The notes beneath the pieces were generated by a model that was not told where the DNA came from, searched no databases, and was given only the letters and a program-made list of their open reading frames with translations. From NCBI GenBank assembly GCA_947494445.1, contig CANLVD010000003.1:186001-250000 (forward strand): a stretch of 64,000 nucleotides of DNA, written 5' to 3'. The DNA comes from an uncultured Paracoccaceae bacterium. GTDB taxonomy: Bacteria > Pseudomonadota > Alphaproteobacteria > Rhodobacterales > Rhodobacteraceae. This document shows, one piece after another, positions 35,374 through 44,361 of the stretch. The translations under genes and the position numbers were made by a program. Positions within the stretch are counted from its first letter, which is position 1. Each line of letters opens with the position of its first letter.

Positions 35374-35445
35374 CTCCGGCGGTAGGATTCGAACCTACGA
35401 CCTGCGGATTAACAGTCCGATGCTCTACCACTGAGCTACGCCGGA
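35371..35445 (-). tRNA. tRNA-Asn (GTT anticodon)
   Basis: The 75-base gene folds into a cloverleaf with acceptor TCCGGCG / CGCCGGA, D-arm TAGCTCAGTGGTAGAGC, anticodon loop CTGTTAA (anticodon GTT), T-loop GGTTCGAATCC and encoded CCA. The anticodon reads AAC/AAU. Confidence 0.95.
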
Positions 35446-35583
35446 ACATACGCGTCGTTTGCGTAAGCGCGGCTATAGCAAAGGGCAAATACCTCGTCCA
35501 GCGGAATTATGACCCCCCGACAAGGATTTGCATTTCACCGCTTTGCTGCCGATAAAGCGCAAAAGGAAATGCTTGGGGCTGAT

Positions 35584-36375
35584 ATGCAGTTTGTAAAACT
35601 CCGCGACATTCATGTGCAGTATCGAGACGAAGGGCCACGTGATGGACCGTGCATCGTTTTTGCCAACTCACTGGGCACGGATCTGCGGATCTGGGATGAC
35701 GTAGTGGACCAGTTGCCTGAGGGCACGCGGGTTGTTCGCTATGACATGCGCGGGCACGGGCTGAGTGATGCGCCCTCCGGGGCTTATGACATGGGCGATC
35801 TGGTGGCTGATGCCGCTGCCCTGATCGATCATCTTGACCTGCACGAAGTGCTGTTTGTCGGGCTGTCCATTGGCGGCATCATTGCACAGGGGCTGGCTGC
35901 AGAGCGCCCCGAGGTTCTGCGCGGTATTGTTTTGATGGACACAGCCGCCAAGATCGGCACCGAAGCGATGTGGGAGGACCGGATCAAGGCGGTGCGCGCT
36001 GGCGGGATCGAGGCGCTGGAGGTGTCCATTCTTGAGCGCTGGTTCTCCAAGCGCTACCGGACTGAGGAACCGGTCAAGCTGGCGGTCTGGCGCAACATGC
36101 TGGTGCGCACGCCTGTGGATGGCTATGCGGGATGCTCGCAGGCGATCGCGCGGACCGATCTGATGGAAAGCACCTCGCGTCTGCGGTTGCCGGCCATTGC
36201 CATCGGCGGCAGCGAGGACGGATCGACCCCGCCCGATCTGGTGCGGGAAACCGCTGGCCTGATCCCGGGATGCACCTTTCATCTGGTGCGCGGCGTCGGC
36301 CATCTGCCCTGTATCGAGGCACCCGATGAGGTTGCCGCCCTGATCAACGGATTTGCCAAGGCGCTTGGTTCATGA
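35584..36375 (+). CDS. pcaD: 3-oxoadipate enol-lactonase
   Basis: An alpha/beta hydrolase of 263 residues with nucleophile S95 in VGLSIGGI, RGHGLSDAP and the catalytic histidine in GVGHLPCIEAP. The pattern matches PcaD, which hydrolyses 3-oxoadipate enol-lactone in the protocatechuate branch of the beta-ketoadipate pathway. The assignment is supported by overlap with pcaB (ATGA). ATG 35584 gives the family start MQFVKLRDIHVQYRDEG; an ATG at 35569 is possible. pcaG, pcaH and pcaC are not in the window. Confidence 0.88.
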   Translation: MQFVKLRDIHVQYRDEGPRDGPCIVFANSLGTDLRIWDDVVDQLPEGTRVVRYDMRGHGLSDAPSGAYDMGDLVADAAALIDHLDLHEVLFVGLSIGGIIAQGLAAERPEVLRGIVLMDTAAKIGTEAMWEDRIKAVRAGGIEALEVSILERWFSKRYRTEEPVKLAVWRNMLVRTPVDGYAGCSQAIARTDLMESTSRLRLPAIAIGGSEDGSTPPDLVRETAGLIPGCTFHLVRGVGHLPCIEAPDEVAALINGFAKALGS

Positions 36376-37745
36376 GCGCGAGCCTGTTTGACGAAAGCGT
36401 GTATCAGGGCCTTCTGGGAGACCCAGAGATCGCACAACTGTTCACTGAAACCGCCCAGTTGCGGGCGATGTTGCTGGTTGAAGGCGCACTGGCCAAGGCG
36501 CAAGCCGAGATGGGCATCATCCCGGAAGTGTCGGGTCATTTCATTCACCGGGCCGCGATGGAACTGCAGATCGACCCCGCTGGCCTGTCCGAGCCGACCG
36601 CGCGCGATGGTGTGATCGTGCCGGGTTTCGTGCAGGCGCTTCGCAAGGCGATGGCAGCGCCGGAACATGCCGCTTATGCGCATTTTGGGGCGACCTCGCA
36701 GGACATTCTGGACACCGGACTGGCTCTGCGTCTGCGCCGGGTGGTGGCGATTTTCCGGGCGCGGCTATTGGGAATACTGACCACGGCTGAAGACCTGGCA
36801 CGAACACATGAGACAACCGTGATGGCTGGGCGCACGCGCTGGCAGGTGGCAACGCCTGTTTCGCTGGGCGCGCATGTGGCGCAATGGGCGATGCCGCTGG
36901 TGCGGCAGATTAACAGGCTGGATGCGCTGTCTTCGGATTTGCTGGTGGCGAGCCTCCATGGGGCAAGCGGCAATGCAGCGGCATTGGGTTCAAACGCTGT
37001 GGCGTTGCGCGAAAAATTCGCGGCGGGTCTTGGGCTGCGGCATACGGATGCTTCGCCCCATGCAACGCGAGACAGCATTGTCAGTTTTGGAAACTGGATG
37101 GCTTTGACGAGCGGGTCTTTGGGAAAAATCGGACGTGATCTTCTTTTGCAGGGACAATCGGAACTGCGCGAATTGCGGATCAAGGGCGGGCAATCCTCAA
37201 CCATGCCGCATAAATCGAACCCGGTGCTTGCGGAAAACCTAGTCACTCTGGCCGCTTTCTCACGCGGTCAGGCTGCAACTCTGTCCGGGGCGATGGATGC
37301 CGCAGGGGAGCGCGATGGGGCTGCCTGGACCCTTGAATGGCTGGTTCTGCCCCAGCTTGTGCGGGCATGTGGCGCGTCGCTGCTGAAAGCACAACAGGTG
37401 CTGGACGGGTTGGAGGTGGATGCCGATGCCATGGCACGCACAATGAACGCGACCAAAGGGCTGATGCTGGCCGAGGCCGTAACCTTTGCCCTTGCCCGAC
37501 ACATGCCACGGCCGGATGCCGCTGCCTTGGTAAAATCAGCCTGTGCGCGGGTGATAGAGGGCGACAAGTCTTTGGCTGAAGTGCTTGGTGGGATGCTTGA
37601 GCCGGATCTGGCAACGGAGATTGATCTGGCTGAAGTCATGAGCCCTGTAAATGCAATCGGTGACAGTGCGGATCAGATTTCAGCACTTGGTCGGGCCATC
37701 AAGGCTTTGCCTGCGGGATCAGGCGAAACAGCGACGACGGGCTGA
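36372..37745 (+). CDS. pcaB: 3-carboxy-cis,cis-muconate cycloisomerase
   Basis: The 457-residue protein belongs to the fumarase/aspartase superfamily, with signature SSTMPHKSNPV and the segment HFGATSQDILDTG typical of CMLE. It cyclises carboxymuconate to the lactone used in aromatic catabolism. Its ATG overlaps the pcaD stop. Its last 47 bases overlap the convergent MBL gene, an unusually long convergent overlap. Confidence 0.9.
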   Translation: MSASLFDESVYQGLLGDPEIAQLFTETAQLRAMLLVEGALAKAQAEMGIIPEVSGHFIHRAAMELQIDPAGLSEPTARDGVIVPGFVQALRKAMAAPEHAAYAHFGATSQDILDTGLALRLRRVVAIFRARLLGILTTAEDLARTHETTVMAGRTRWQVATPVSLGAHVAQWAMPLVRQINRLDALSSDLLVASLHGASGNAAALGSNAVALREKFAAGLGLRHTDASPHATRDSIVSFGNWMALTSGSLGKIGRDLLLQGQSELRELRIKGGQSSTMPHKSNPVLAENLVTLAAFSRGQAATLSGAMDAAGERDGAAWTLEWLVLPQLVRACGASLLKAQQVLDGLEVDADAMARTMNATKGLMLAEAVTFALARHMPRPDAAALVKSACARVIEGDKSLAEVLGGMLEPDLATEIDLAEVMSPVNAIGDSADQISALGRAIKALPAGSGETATTG

Positions 37746-38625
37746 GGTCACCCATAGGCTTGGCCACGCCTCTATCTGTCAGATCGATCAGATGGGCCAG
37801 AACATTGCGCTCGGCCGCGCCGTGGAGCGCCTGAGGCACATCCGTGTAGATCATCCGCGTCAGAGCACGCGGTGTGGCCGGACCATCCTGCAGACGTTCC
37901 AGAATATCGGCTTCCCGCGATCTGCGGTGGGTAAGCAGATGGTCAATGATGGTTTCAGGCGTTTCCACCACCTGCCCGTGACCGGGAAAAAACCGGGTGA
38001 ACCCCTGCCCTTTCAACCGCTCAAGCGAGGTCATGAACTGGGTCAGGTCGCCATCGGGCGGCGAGATCAATGTGCTGGCCCAACCCATCACGTGATCGCC
38101 GGAAAACAACTTGTCTTGCCAGCGAAAACTGAGGTGGCTGGATTGGTGTCCGGGGGTGTGGATCGCTTCCAAAGTCCAATCATCCGCTTCGATGGTCTGA
38201 CCATCGGCAAGCGGGATGTGAGGGGTAAAGTCGGTGTCGATCCCCTCGCCTCCGCCAATCTCGGCTGTTTCAGCCAGTTTGGTCATGATCGAAGACCGCC
38301 CGGCATGGGAGGCTCCAAAAGCCATGACCTTTGCGCCTGTAAGTGCGGCAAGGCGGCCCGCAAGTGGTGAGTGATCAAGATGCGGATGGGTGACCAGAAT
38401 ATGCGAAATGCTTTGGCCGGGCTGAACGGATGCAAGTATCGCACCCAGATGGGCTTCATTTGCAGGGCCCGGGTCGATCACGGCCAAACTGGTCAGGCCC
38501 AGAAGATAGGTGCGCGTTCCGGTAAAGGTCATCGGGCTGGCGTTGGGGGCTGTGATGACCCTCAGACCGTCGCACAAGGGTTCCGGCTCTCCGATCTGGG
38601 GGCTGTGATCCTGGGAGAATGCCAT
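37699..38625 (-). CDS. Metallo-beta-lactamase-fold hydrolase
   Basis: The 309-residue protein has the HxHxDH zinc motif (THPHLDHS), GHQSSHLSF, DHVMGW and a C-terminal winged-helix-like tail, resembling the LACTB2/RNase Z-like MBL group. It should be a soluble zinc hydrolase; substrate is unknown. ATG 38625 follows GGAGA on the minus strand; ATG 38637 is an alternative. Confidence 0.85.
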   Translation of the reverse strand: MAFSQDHSPQIGEPEPLCDGLRVITAPNASPMTFTGTRTYLLGLTSLAVIDPGPANEAHLGAILASVQPGQSISHILVTHPHLDHSPLAGRLAALTGAKVMAFGASHAGRSSIMTKLAETAEIGGGEGIDTDFTPHIPLADGQTIEADDWTLEAIHTPGHQSSHLSFRWQDKLFSGDHVMGWASTLISPPDGDLTQFMTSLERLKGQGFTRFFPGHGQVVETPETIIDHLLTHRRSREADILERLQDGPATPRALTRMIYTDVPQALHGAAERNVLAHLIDLTDRGVAKPMGDLSPSSLFRLIPQAKP

Positions 38626-38679
38626 CAGTGTCTCCATCTGCCTTGCGCTTGGATGAGCCTGCGCGTAACCGTTGATGCC

Positions 38680-40011
38680 ATGAGCCGATTTGCGATCAAA
38701 CCGTTCCTTCCGCGAAGCCTGTTCGGCCGGGCCACCCTGATCCTGATCATTCCGATCCTGGCGCTTCAGCTTGTGGTGGCCGTGGTCTTCATTCAACGCC
38801 ATTTTGAAGATGTAACGCAACAGATGACCAGATCAATCGCCCGTGAAATTGCGGTGGCGATGCAGATCATCGAAACCTCGCCGACACGCGACATCGCGCA
38901 GCTTCGTCTCAGTAACTTGTCCAGTCCTTTAGGGTTTCCACTGATTCTGGAGGCCCGTGACGACCCAAAGCCGGGAACAAAGCGGGTGTTCTATGATCTG
39001 TCGGGCGCTGCCATGTCCAAGGAACTGGTATCCCTTCTGGGGCCGCGCATTGCGATTGATCTGAAAACCAACTCCAAAATTGCCTTTGTCGAAATGCCGA
39101 CCGAACTTGGCGTGTTGCAAGCTGATATTCCGCGTGCGCGTGTCTCGACCACCAACCCGCACCAGTTGCTTGTGTTGATGATTTCGACCGCTCTGCTTTT
39201 GATGATCATCGCGATCCTGTTTCTGCGCAATCAGGTCAAACCCATCCTTAAGCTTGCCAATGCGGCTGAGGCCTTCGGCAAAGGCCGCTCCGAAAGTTAC
39301 CGACCCGAGGGCGCGGAAGAGGTGCGCCGGGCGGGCTCTGCCTTTTTGTCGATGCGCGCACGCCTTGAGCGGCAGATCGAACAGCGCACGCGGATGCTGT
39401 CCGGCGTGAGCCACGATCTGCGCACGCCGCTGACCCGGATGAAGCTGACGCTGGCGTTGATGGATGACCCTGAAACCGCCGATATGGTGCGCGACGTCAA
39501 TGACATGGAGCAGATGCTGGAGGGGTTTCTTGCCTTTGCCCGTGGTGACACGCTGGAAGATATGGAGGCGGTGGATTGCGTTCAACTGGCACATGATGTG
39601 CTTGCCAATGCGCGCCGCTCGGGTGCCAAGATCAACCTGAGCACCCAGATCGAGACGCCGGGCCGGACGGAGATGCAAGCCAAACGGATGGCGATCACAC
39701 GCGCGCTGGAAAACCTGATCACCAACGCGATGCGCTATGGCACACGGCAACGGTTGAGCGTCCATATGCTGGAGAAGACCTGCGAATTTGTGGTGGAAGA
39801 CAATGGTCCCGGCATCCCCCAGGACGCACGTGAGGAGATGCTGCGTCCCTTCGCGCGGCTTGATACTGCCCGCAATCAGGATGAGGGCGGTGGCGTCGGC
39901 CTTGGCCTGTCAATTGCGATGGATGTGGCGCGCAGCCATGGCGGGACGCTTGAATTGAGCGACAGTGCCGATCTTGGGGGGCTGAAAGCCTGCCTCAGAC
40001 TGCCGCGCTGA
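38680..40011 (+). CDS. HAMP-domain sensor histidine kinase (EnvZ-like), orphan
   Basis: The 443-residue membrane kinase has membrane spans at about residues 18-38 and 158-178, a HAMP linker, the H-box GVSHDLRTPLTRMK (about H244), and an ATPase domain with EDNGPGIP and GGGVGLGLS. It resembles the EnvZ/osmosensor kinases of Rhodobacterales. No response regulator gene is adjacent. ATG 38680 or 38653 is the start; neither has a strong ribosome site. Its 3' end overlaps the convergent phosphotransferase by 17 bases. Confidence 0.83.
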   Translation: MSRFAIKPFLPRSLFGRATLILIIPILALQLVVAVVFIQRHFEDVTQQMTRSIAREIAVAMQIIETSPTRDIAQLRLSNLSSPLGFPLILEARDDPKPGTKRVFYDLSGAAMSKELVSLLGPRIAIDLKTNSKIAFVEMPTELGVLQADIPRARVSTTNPHQLLVLMISTALLLMIIAILFLRNQVKPILKLANAAEAFGKGRSESYRPEGAEEVRRAGSAFLSMRARLERQIEQRTRMLSGVSHDLRTPLTRMKLTLALMDDPETADMVRDVNDMEQMLEGFLAFARGDTLEDMEAVDCVQLAHDVLANARRSGAKINLSTQIETPGRTEMQAKRMAITRALENLITNAMRYGTRQRLSVHMLEKTCEFVVEDNGPGIPQDAREEMLRPFARLDTARNQDEGGGVGLGLSIAMDVARSHGGTLELSDSADLGGLKACLRLPR

Positions 40012-41038
40012 TTGTGGCCAATGCCTTGGTGGCAAATGTCGGAATATGTTCGGCCAGTTTCATCGCTTTCGCGGGGTTTGATGCATTGCCGGCCAATGCA
40101 CGGAACTTGACTCCCTGCAGGATCGCGGCCATGCGAAAGAAGGAAAACGCGACCGGAAATGTCATATCCGGCACGTCATTGCGCCCGGTGCGCATGGTGT
40201 AATATTCAAGATATGTCTGGTTGCTGGGAATGCCCAACTGCCTGCGGTCAACGCCGTCAAGCCCCCGTCCATTGAGCCCGGTCGGCATGTCCCATTGCAT
40301 CAGTTGCGCACCGAGATCGGCCAAAGGGTTGCCCAGCGTCGACAACTCCCAATCCAGCACCGCGGACACCATCTGAGTGCTTGTATCAAAAAGCAGATTG
40401 TCGATCCGCCAGTCGCCATGGACCAGACAGACCTTTTCATCCTCGGGCGGCAAGTTGTCTGAAAGCCAGGTCATCAGGTCTTCCAGATCGGGCAAATGCT
40501 CGGTTTCACTCGCTCGATATTGCTTGGTCCAGCGATTGAGTTGCCGCTCGAAATAAGCCTCATGTCGTCCAAAGTCCGAAAGTCCAACAGCAGCGACATC
40601 GATCAGATGCAACGAGGCGAGCGTCTGGTTCATTCCGCAGTACAGATCGCCACGCTCTTCGCGGCTGAGCGACTGGCACCGTGGATCGGTGAAATTCTGA
40701 CCCTCTACATGAGTCATCACGAAAAACTCAGCACCAAGGACGGTGTCATCAGCGCAATAGTGCAGCATGGTGGGCACTGGTACGACCGATTTGGCCAATG
40801 CGGACATCACCCGAAATTCCCGGTCAATGGCATGGGCTGATTTCAAAAGCTCGCCGGGCGGTTTGCGCCGCAGAACCAGCTTTCCGCGATTGGTCGTCAG
40901 GATATATGTGGGGTTTGACTGACCCTGAGCGGTCTTCTCGACACCTGTCACATCTGTCAGGTCGGGGATATTCTCGCACAGATAAGACAGGACCGACGGC
41001 GTGAGAAAAGGGTCCTGCCTGGTCTCAGACCTTGTCAT
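39995..41038 (-). CDS. Phosphotransferase family protein (APH/ACAD10-11 kinase-domain type)
   Basis: The 347-residue protein has the aminoglycoside-phosphotransferase fold: LVLRRKPPGELL (ATP lysine), the catalytic VHGDWRIDNLLFD and the metal motif VLDWELSTLGNPLADLG. The closest named relatives are the kinase domain of ACAD10/11 and LvaA of the levulinate pathway, which phosphorylate hydroxyacyl-CoA. The start at ATG 41038 overlaps the acyl-CoA dehydrogenase stop by 14 bases, which suggests coupled synthesis. Confidence 0.88.
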   Translation of the reverse strand: MTRSETRQDPFLTPSVLSYLCENIPDLTDVTGVEKTAQGQSNPTYILTTNRGKLVLRRKPPGELLKSAHAIDREFRVMSALAKSVVPVPTMLHYCADDTVLGAEFFVMTHVEGQNFTDPRCQSLSREERGDLYCGMNQTLASLHLIDVAAVGLSDFGRHEAYFERQLNRWTKQYRASETEHLPDLEDLMTWLSDNLPPEDEKVCLVHGDWRIDNLLFDTSTQMVSAVLDWELSTLGNPLADLGAQLMQWDMPTGLNGRGLDGVDRRQLGIPSNQTYLEYYTMRTGRNDVPDMTFPVAFSFFRMAAILQGVKFRALAGNASNPAKAMKLAEHIPTFATKALATISAAV

Positions 41039-42257
41039 TGGTGTAGCGGCGCAATTCGGCACGGGCGACCTGTCTGCGGTGCACGGCATCGGGTCCATCG
41101 GCCAGACGCAAGGTGCGCAGATGGGTCCAGCTTGCGGCCAATGGCGTGTCCTGGCTGATGCCTTGCGCGCCGAACATCTGCACAGCTTCATCGACGACTT
41201 TCAGGGCCACTTTGGGCGCGACCACCTTGATCTGCGAAATCCACGGAGCAGCGGCACGCGCGTCACCCTGATCCATCATCCAGGCGGCTTTGAGACACAA
41301 GAGCCGGGCCTGTTCGATCTCCATCCGGCATTCGGCGATTATGTCGTAATTGGCCCCCAGATGCGCGATGGGTTTGCCAAAAGCCACGCGCTCAAGACCT
41401 CGCTTGCACATCAATTCAAGCGCAGCTTCCGCGTGCCCGATGGCGCGCATGCAATGGTGGATGCGGCCCGGCCCGAGACGGCCCTGAGAGATTTCAAACC
41501 CCCGCCCCTCACCCAGAAGAAGGTTTTCCGCAGGCACGCGGACATCGGTGAAGCGGATGTGCATATGGCCGTGCGGCGCGTCGTCGTGACCGTAGACCTG
41601 CATCGGGCGCAACACCTCGATGCCTGCACTTTCGGCATCAACCAGCAGCATGGAATGGCGCTGATGTCTGGGCGCCTCATCCGAGCCCGTCCTGGCCATC
41701 ACGATATACAGCTTGCAGCGCGGATCGCCCGCGCCTGAGGACCACCATTTCTCGCCATTGAGGACATAGTCGTCGCCATCACGTACACAAGACAGCGACA
41801 TGTTGGTCGCGTCAGAGCTCGCCACGTCCGGTTCGGTCATCAGATAGGCCGAGCGGATCTGACCCTCAAGCAAGGGTTTCAGCCACCGCTCCTTGTGTTG
41901 GGGCTGGCTGTAGCGTTCAAGCACTTCCATGTTGCCGGTATCGGGTGCTGAGCAGTTGAAGACTTCCGCCCCAAGTGGCGTCTTGCCCATCTCTTCTGCC
42001 AGATAGGCATACTCCACCGTGCTGAGACCATAACCCCGTGCGCTGTCGGTCAGCCAGAAATTCCACAGGTTGCGCGCGCGCGCCTCGGCCTTCAGGCCCT
42101 CGAGAATTTCCGTCATCCGCTCTGTATATTCAAACCGGTCACCGGTCTTGCCGATCTCGGAGCGGAATTCGTCTTCCATCGGTGCGATCTCATCCCGCAC
42201 CATGGCACGTACCGCCTCGATCAGCGGGGCAACTTTCGGGGTAACACCTAAATCCAT
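41025..42257 (-). CDS. Acyl-CoA dehydrogenase family protein (ACAD11-like)
   Basis: The 410-residue flavoprotein shows acyl-CoA dehydrogenase motifs: LMTEPDVASSDATN, NGEKWWSSGAGDPRC and the C-terminal MFGAQGISQDTPLA. It lies seven bases after the TAXI binding-protein gene and overlaps the kinase gene. ACAD11 proteins join these two activities and eliminate phosphate from a 4-phosphoacyl-CoA, so an enzyme acting on hydroxy acids rather than a straight beta-oxidation dehydrogenase is likely here. Confidence 0.88.
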   Translation of the reverse strand: MDLGVTPKVAPLIEAVRAMVRDEIAPMEDEFRSEIGKTGDRFEYTERMTEILEGLKAEARARNLWNFWLTDSARGYGLSTVEYAYLAEEMGKTPLGAEVFNCSAPDTGNMEVLERYSQPQHKERWLKPLLEGQIRSAYLMTEPDVASSDATNMSLSCVRDGDDYVLNGEKWWSSGAGDPRCKLYIVMARTGSDEAPRHQRHSMLLVDAESAGIEVLRPMQVYGHDDAPHGHMHIRFTDVRVPAENLLLGEGRGFEISQGRLGPGRIHHCMRAIGHAEAALELMCKRGLERVAFGKPIAHLGANYDIIAECRMEIEQARLLCLKAAWMMDQGDARAAAPWISQIKVVAPKVALKVVDEAVQMFGAQGISQDTPLAASWTHLRTLRLADGPDAVHRRQVARAELRRYTNDKV

Positions 42258-42264
42258 TGCAATC

Positions 42265-43221
42265 TCAATCTATCAGGCCCAGTTCACGAAACGCGCGCAA
42301 CGCGCCCTTGTGGTACGGGATGAAGCTGGGGGCGATCATCCGATTGACCTCCAACTGTCCCAAGGCGGGGTGTTTGACTTTCAAGTCCTCGACCCTGCGT
42401 AACGTTTCTTCCGCGATAGAGAAAGCCACAGTTTCAGGCAACGCGTCCGTGGTAATCAGCACAGCGGAAAGACCAAAGCTTGTCATGTCCTCCGACTGGC
42501 CGGGATAGGTATCTTTCGGGATCACCCCAAGCTCATAGGTGGGTCTGCGCAGGATAAGGCGTTCGGCATCTGCTGCCATGGACACAATCCGAACCGGACA
42601 GGCGGTGGCCAGATCCTGTACGGCATCCGCCGGGTGACCGACCATGAAAACTGCCGCTGCAACCTCGCCTTCGCACAATTCCCGATGCATCGCCGAGCCC
42701 TGAAGGCTGGATGTGCCGCCAAACTGCGACAGTGTCATGCCATGGGCCTGAGCCAGTTCCAGAAAGGTTGCGCGCTGACCGGAGCCAAAACCACCCAGAT
42801 TGATCCGCTCGCCACGCAGGTCTCGCAACGTCTTGATGTCACTGTCCGCACGGGTGACCAGCGTGAATAATTCCTGATGCACTGAAAAGAGAACGCGCGC
42901 TTTCCAGAACGGAAGCGACGTGTCACTGCCGCGTGCCGCATTTATCAGGACATCAGACTGAACAAGTGCCAGATTGATCTGGTTTCTACGCAGGGCATCG
43001 ATGTTCTGCACGGACCCGTCTGTTTCCACGACATTACAGGAAAAAGGCAATGGATCCTCTGCCTCGCCCAACAAATCGCATATTGCCAACGCCCCCGGAT
43101 GATAGACGCCTGTTGCGCTGCCGCTGCCGATGGTCACGACGGTTTTGTCCTGACCGCTGGCAGCCAGGCCCATTCCGACGATTGACACAAAAACAGCCGC
43201 GAAAAGGACCAGCCCTTTCAT
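42265..43221 (-). CDS. TAXI-family TRAP transporter solute-binding protein
   Basis: The 318-residue protein has a signal peptide (cleavage near ASG-Q, about residue 23) and the TAXI family start VVTIGSGSATGVYHPGAL. It would capture a small organic acid in the periplasm. The TRAP membrane subunits that normally adjoin it are missing, so it must use a distant transporter or act as a sensor. It is in the operon of the acyl-CoA dehydrogenase and kinase genes. Confidence 0.88.
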   Translation of the reverse strand: MKGLVLFAAVFVSIVGMGLAASGQDKTVVTIGSGSATGVYHPGALAICDLLGEAEDPLPFSCNVVETDGSVQNIDALRRNQINLALVQSDVLINAARGSDTSLPFWKARVLFSVHQELFTLVTRADSDIKTLRDLRGERINLGGFGSGQRATFLELAQAHGMTLSQFGGTSSLQGSAMHRELCEGEVAAAVFMVGHPADAVQDLATACPVRIVSMAADAERLILRRPTYELGVIPKDTYPGQSEDMTSFGLSAVLITTDALPETVAFSIAEETLRRVEDLKVKHPALGQLEVNRMIAPSFIPYHKGALRAFRELGLID

Positions 43222-43278
43222 GATGTCATGTCCCCGAATTCCCTCTCGAGATGAGTCTATGGATTGCTCTGGGAAGGT

Positions 43279-43695
43279 TCAAGCCTGCTTGGCTGAAGCG
43301 GCTGCAGCGTAGTGATTTTCCGCCACTGGTTCCAGCCAGACAGCGCCTTTGCCCTTAGGTTCTTCCTGCATCGCAATATGGGTCATGCCGGTGTCAGACG
43401 TCGCACCATGCCAGTGCTCGACATCCGCTGGAATAAAGGCACTGTCGCCGGGTTTGAGAGGTTTTGCGGCCTCGCCCCTGACCTGCAGCCATCCCTGCCC
43501 TTCTACCACATAAAGCGTCTGTCCCATGCCATGGCTGTGCCAGTTGGTGCGGCCACCGGGCGAGAACCGGACGCGCAGAGTTCGCAATGTCGCAGGCTCT
43601 GGCGCGATGATGATTGGATCTATCCAGACGTCACCGGTGAAGTAGTCCGGATCGGCTTTGATGGATGGTCGGGAACCGGCGGGATGAAAGATCAT
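43279..43695 (-). CDS. Cupin-domain protein
   Basis: The 138-residue protein has a cupin barrel with metal-site pattern NWHSHGMGQTLYVVEG and EHWHG, indicating a bound metal, probably Fe, Mn or Ni. It resembles the COG1917 family. Function is not known. A 57-base gap separates it from the TAXI gene on the same strand, so it may be the first gene of that operon. Confidence 0.8.
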   Translation of the reverse strand: MIFHPAGSRPSIKADPDYFTGDVWIDPIIIAPEPATLRTLRVRFSPGGRTNWHSHGMGQTLYVVEGQGWLQVRGEAAKPLKPGDSAFIPADVEHWHGATSDTGMTHIAMQEEPKGKGAVWLEPVAENHYAAAASAKQA

Positions 43696-43795
43696 GGGTC
43701 AGGTCCTGTGCAGACTGCGGTCACATTGGCAGTTGAACAGGTTGATCAATCAGGCGCAAGCCTTTGAAATAAATTGACTTACCCACAAACGAAGT

Positions 43796-43820
43796 AAGCC
43801 GACCCGGATTGGGTCGGCTT
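43796..43820 (-). terminator. Terminator of rplM-rpsI
   Basis: A perfect 10-bp stem (AAGCCGACCC / GGGTCGGCTT) with a five-base loop lies 36 bases after the rpsI stop on the minus strand. The following T-run is weak (TACTTCG). Confidence 0.65.
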
Positions 43821-43855
43821 GGTCGTGGTCGCACAAATTGGAGTGTAGCCGAAAA

Positions 43856-44359
43856 TCAGCGCTTGGAGAACTGGAAGCTCCGGCGCGCTTTCCGCTTACC
43901 GTATTTCTTACGCTCAACCACGCGGCTGTCGCGGGTCAGGAAGCCTGCCGCTTTCAGCGCAGGGCGCAGGGATGGCTCATAAAGTGTCAGAGCTTTCGAG
44001 ATGCCGTGCTTGACTGCACCGGCCTGACCCGAAAGACCACCGCCCTTGACGGTTGCCATCACGTCGAACTCGCCAGCAACGCCGGCGACCGAGAATGCCT
44101 GACCGATCACCATCTGCAGCACCGGACGTGCAAAATAGGCGTTCATGTCCTTGCCATTCACGACAACCTTGCCGGAACCGGGCTTGATCCAGACGCGCGC
44201 AACGGCGTCTTTCCGCTTGCCGGTGGCGTAGGACCGTCCCAGTTCATCGCGAACGGGCTCTGTCGGAGTGGTGTAGACGACGGCTGCCTCAGGTGCTGCG
44301 GCGTCTTCACCGCCGACGGCTGCCTTGAGATCGTCGAGAGATTTGATTTCTTCAGCCAT
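43856..44359 (-). CDS. rpsI: 30S ribosomal protein S9
   Basis: The 167-residue protein contains the S9 core ([20 protein letters not shown]) and the C-terminal signature [11 protein letters not shown]. An acidic N-terminal extension of about 45 residues is common in alphaproteobacterial S9. ATG 44359 is preferred, with GGAG nine bases upstream; an ATG at 44365 overlaps the rplM stop but sits three bases from the site. Confidence 0.95.
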   Translation of the reverse strand: MAEEIKSLDDLKAAVGGEDAAAPEAAVVYTTPTEPVRDELGRSYATGKRKDAVARVWIKPGSGKVVVNGKDMNAYFARPVLQMVIGQAFSVAGVAGEFDVMATVKGGGLSGQAGAVKHGISKALTLYEPSLRPALKAAGFLTRDSRVVERKKYGKRKARRSFQFSKR

Positions 44360-44361
44360 GC

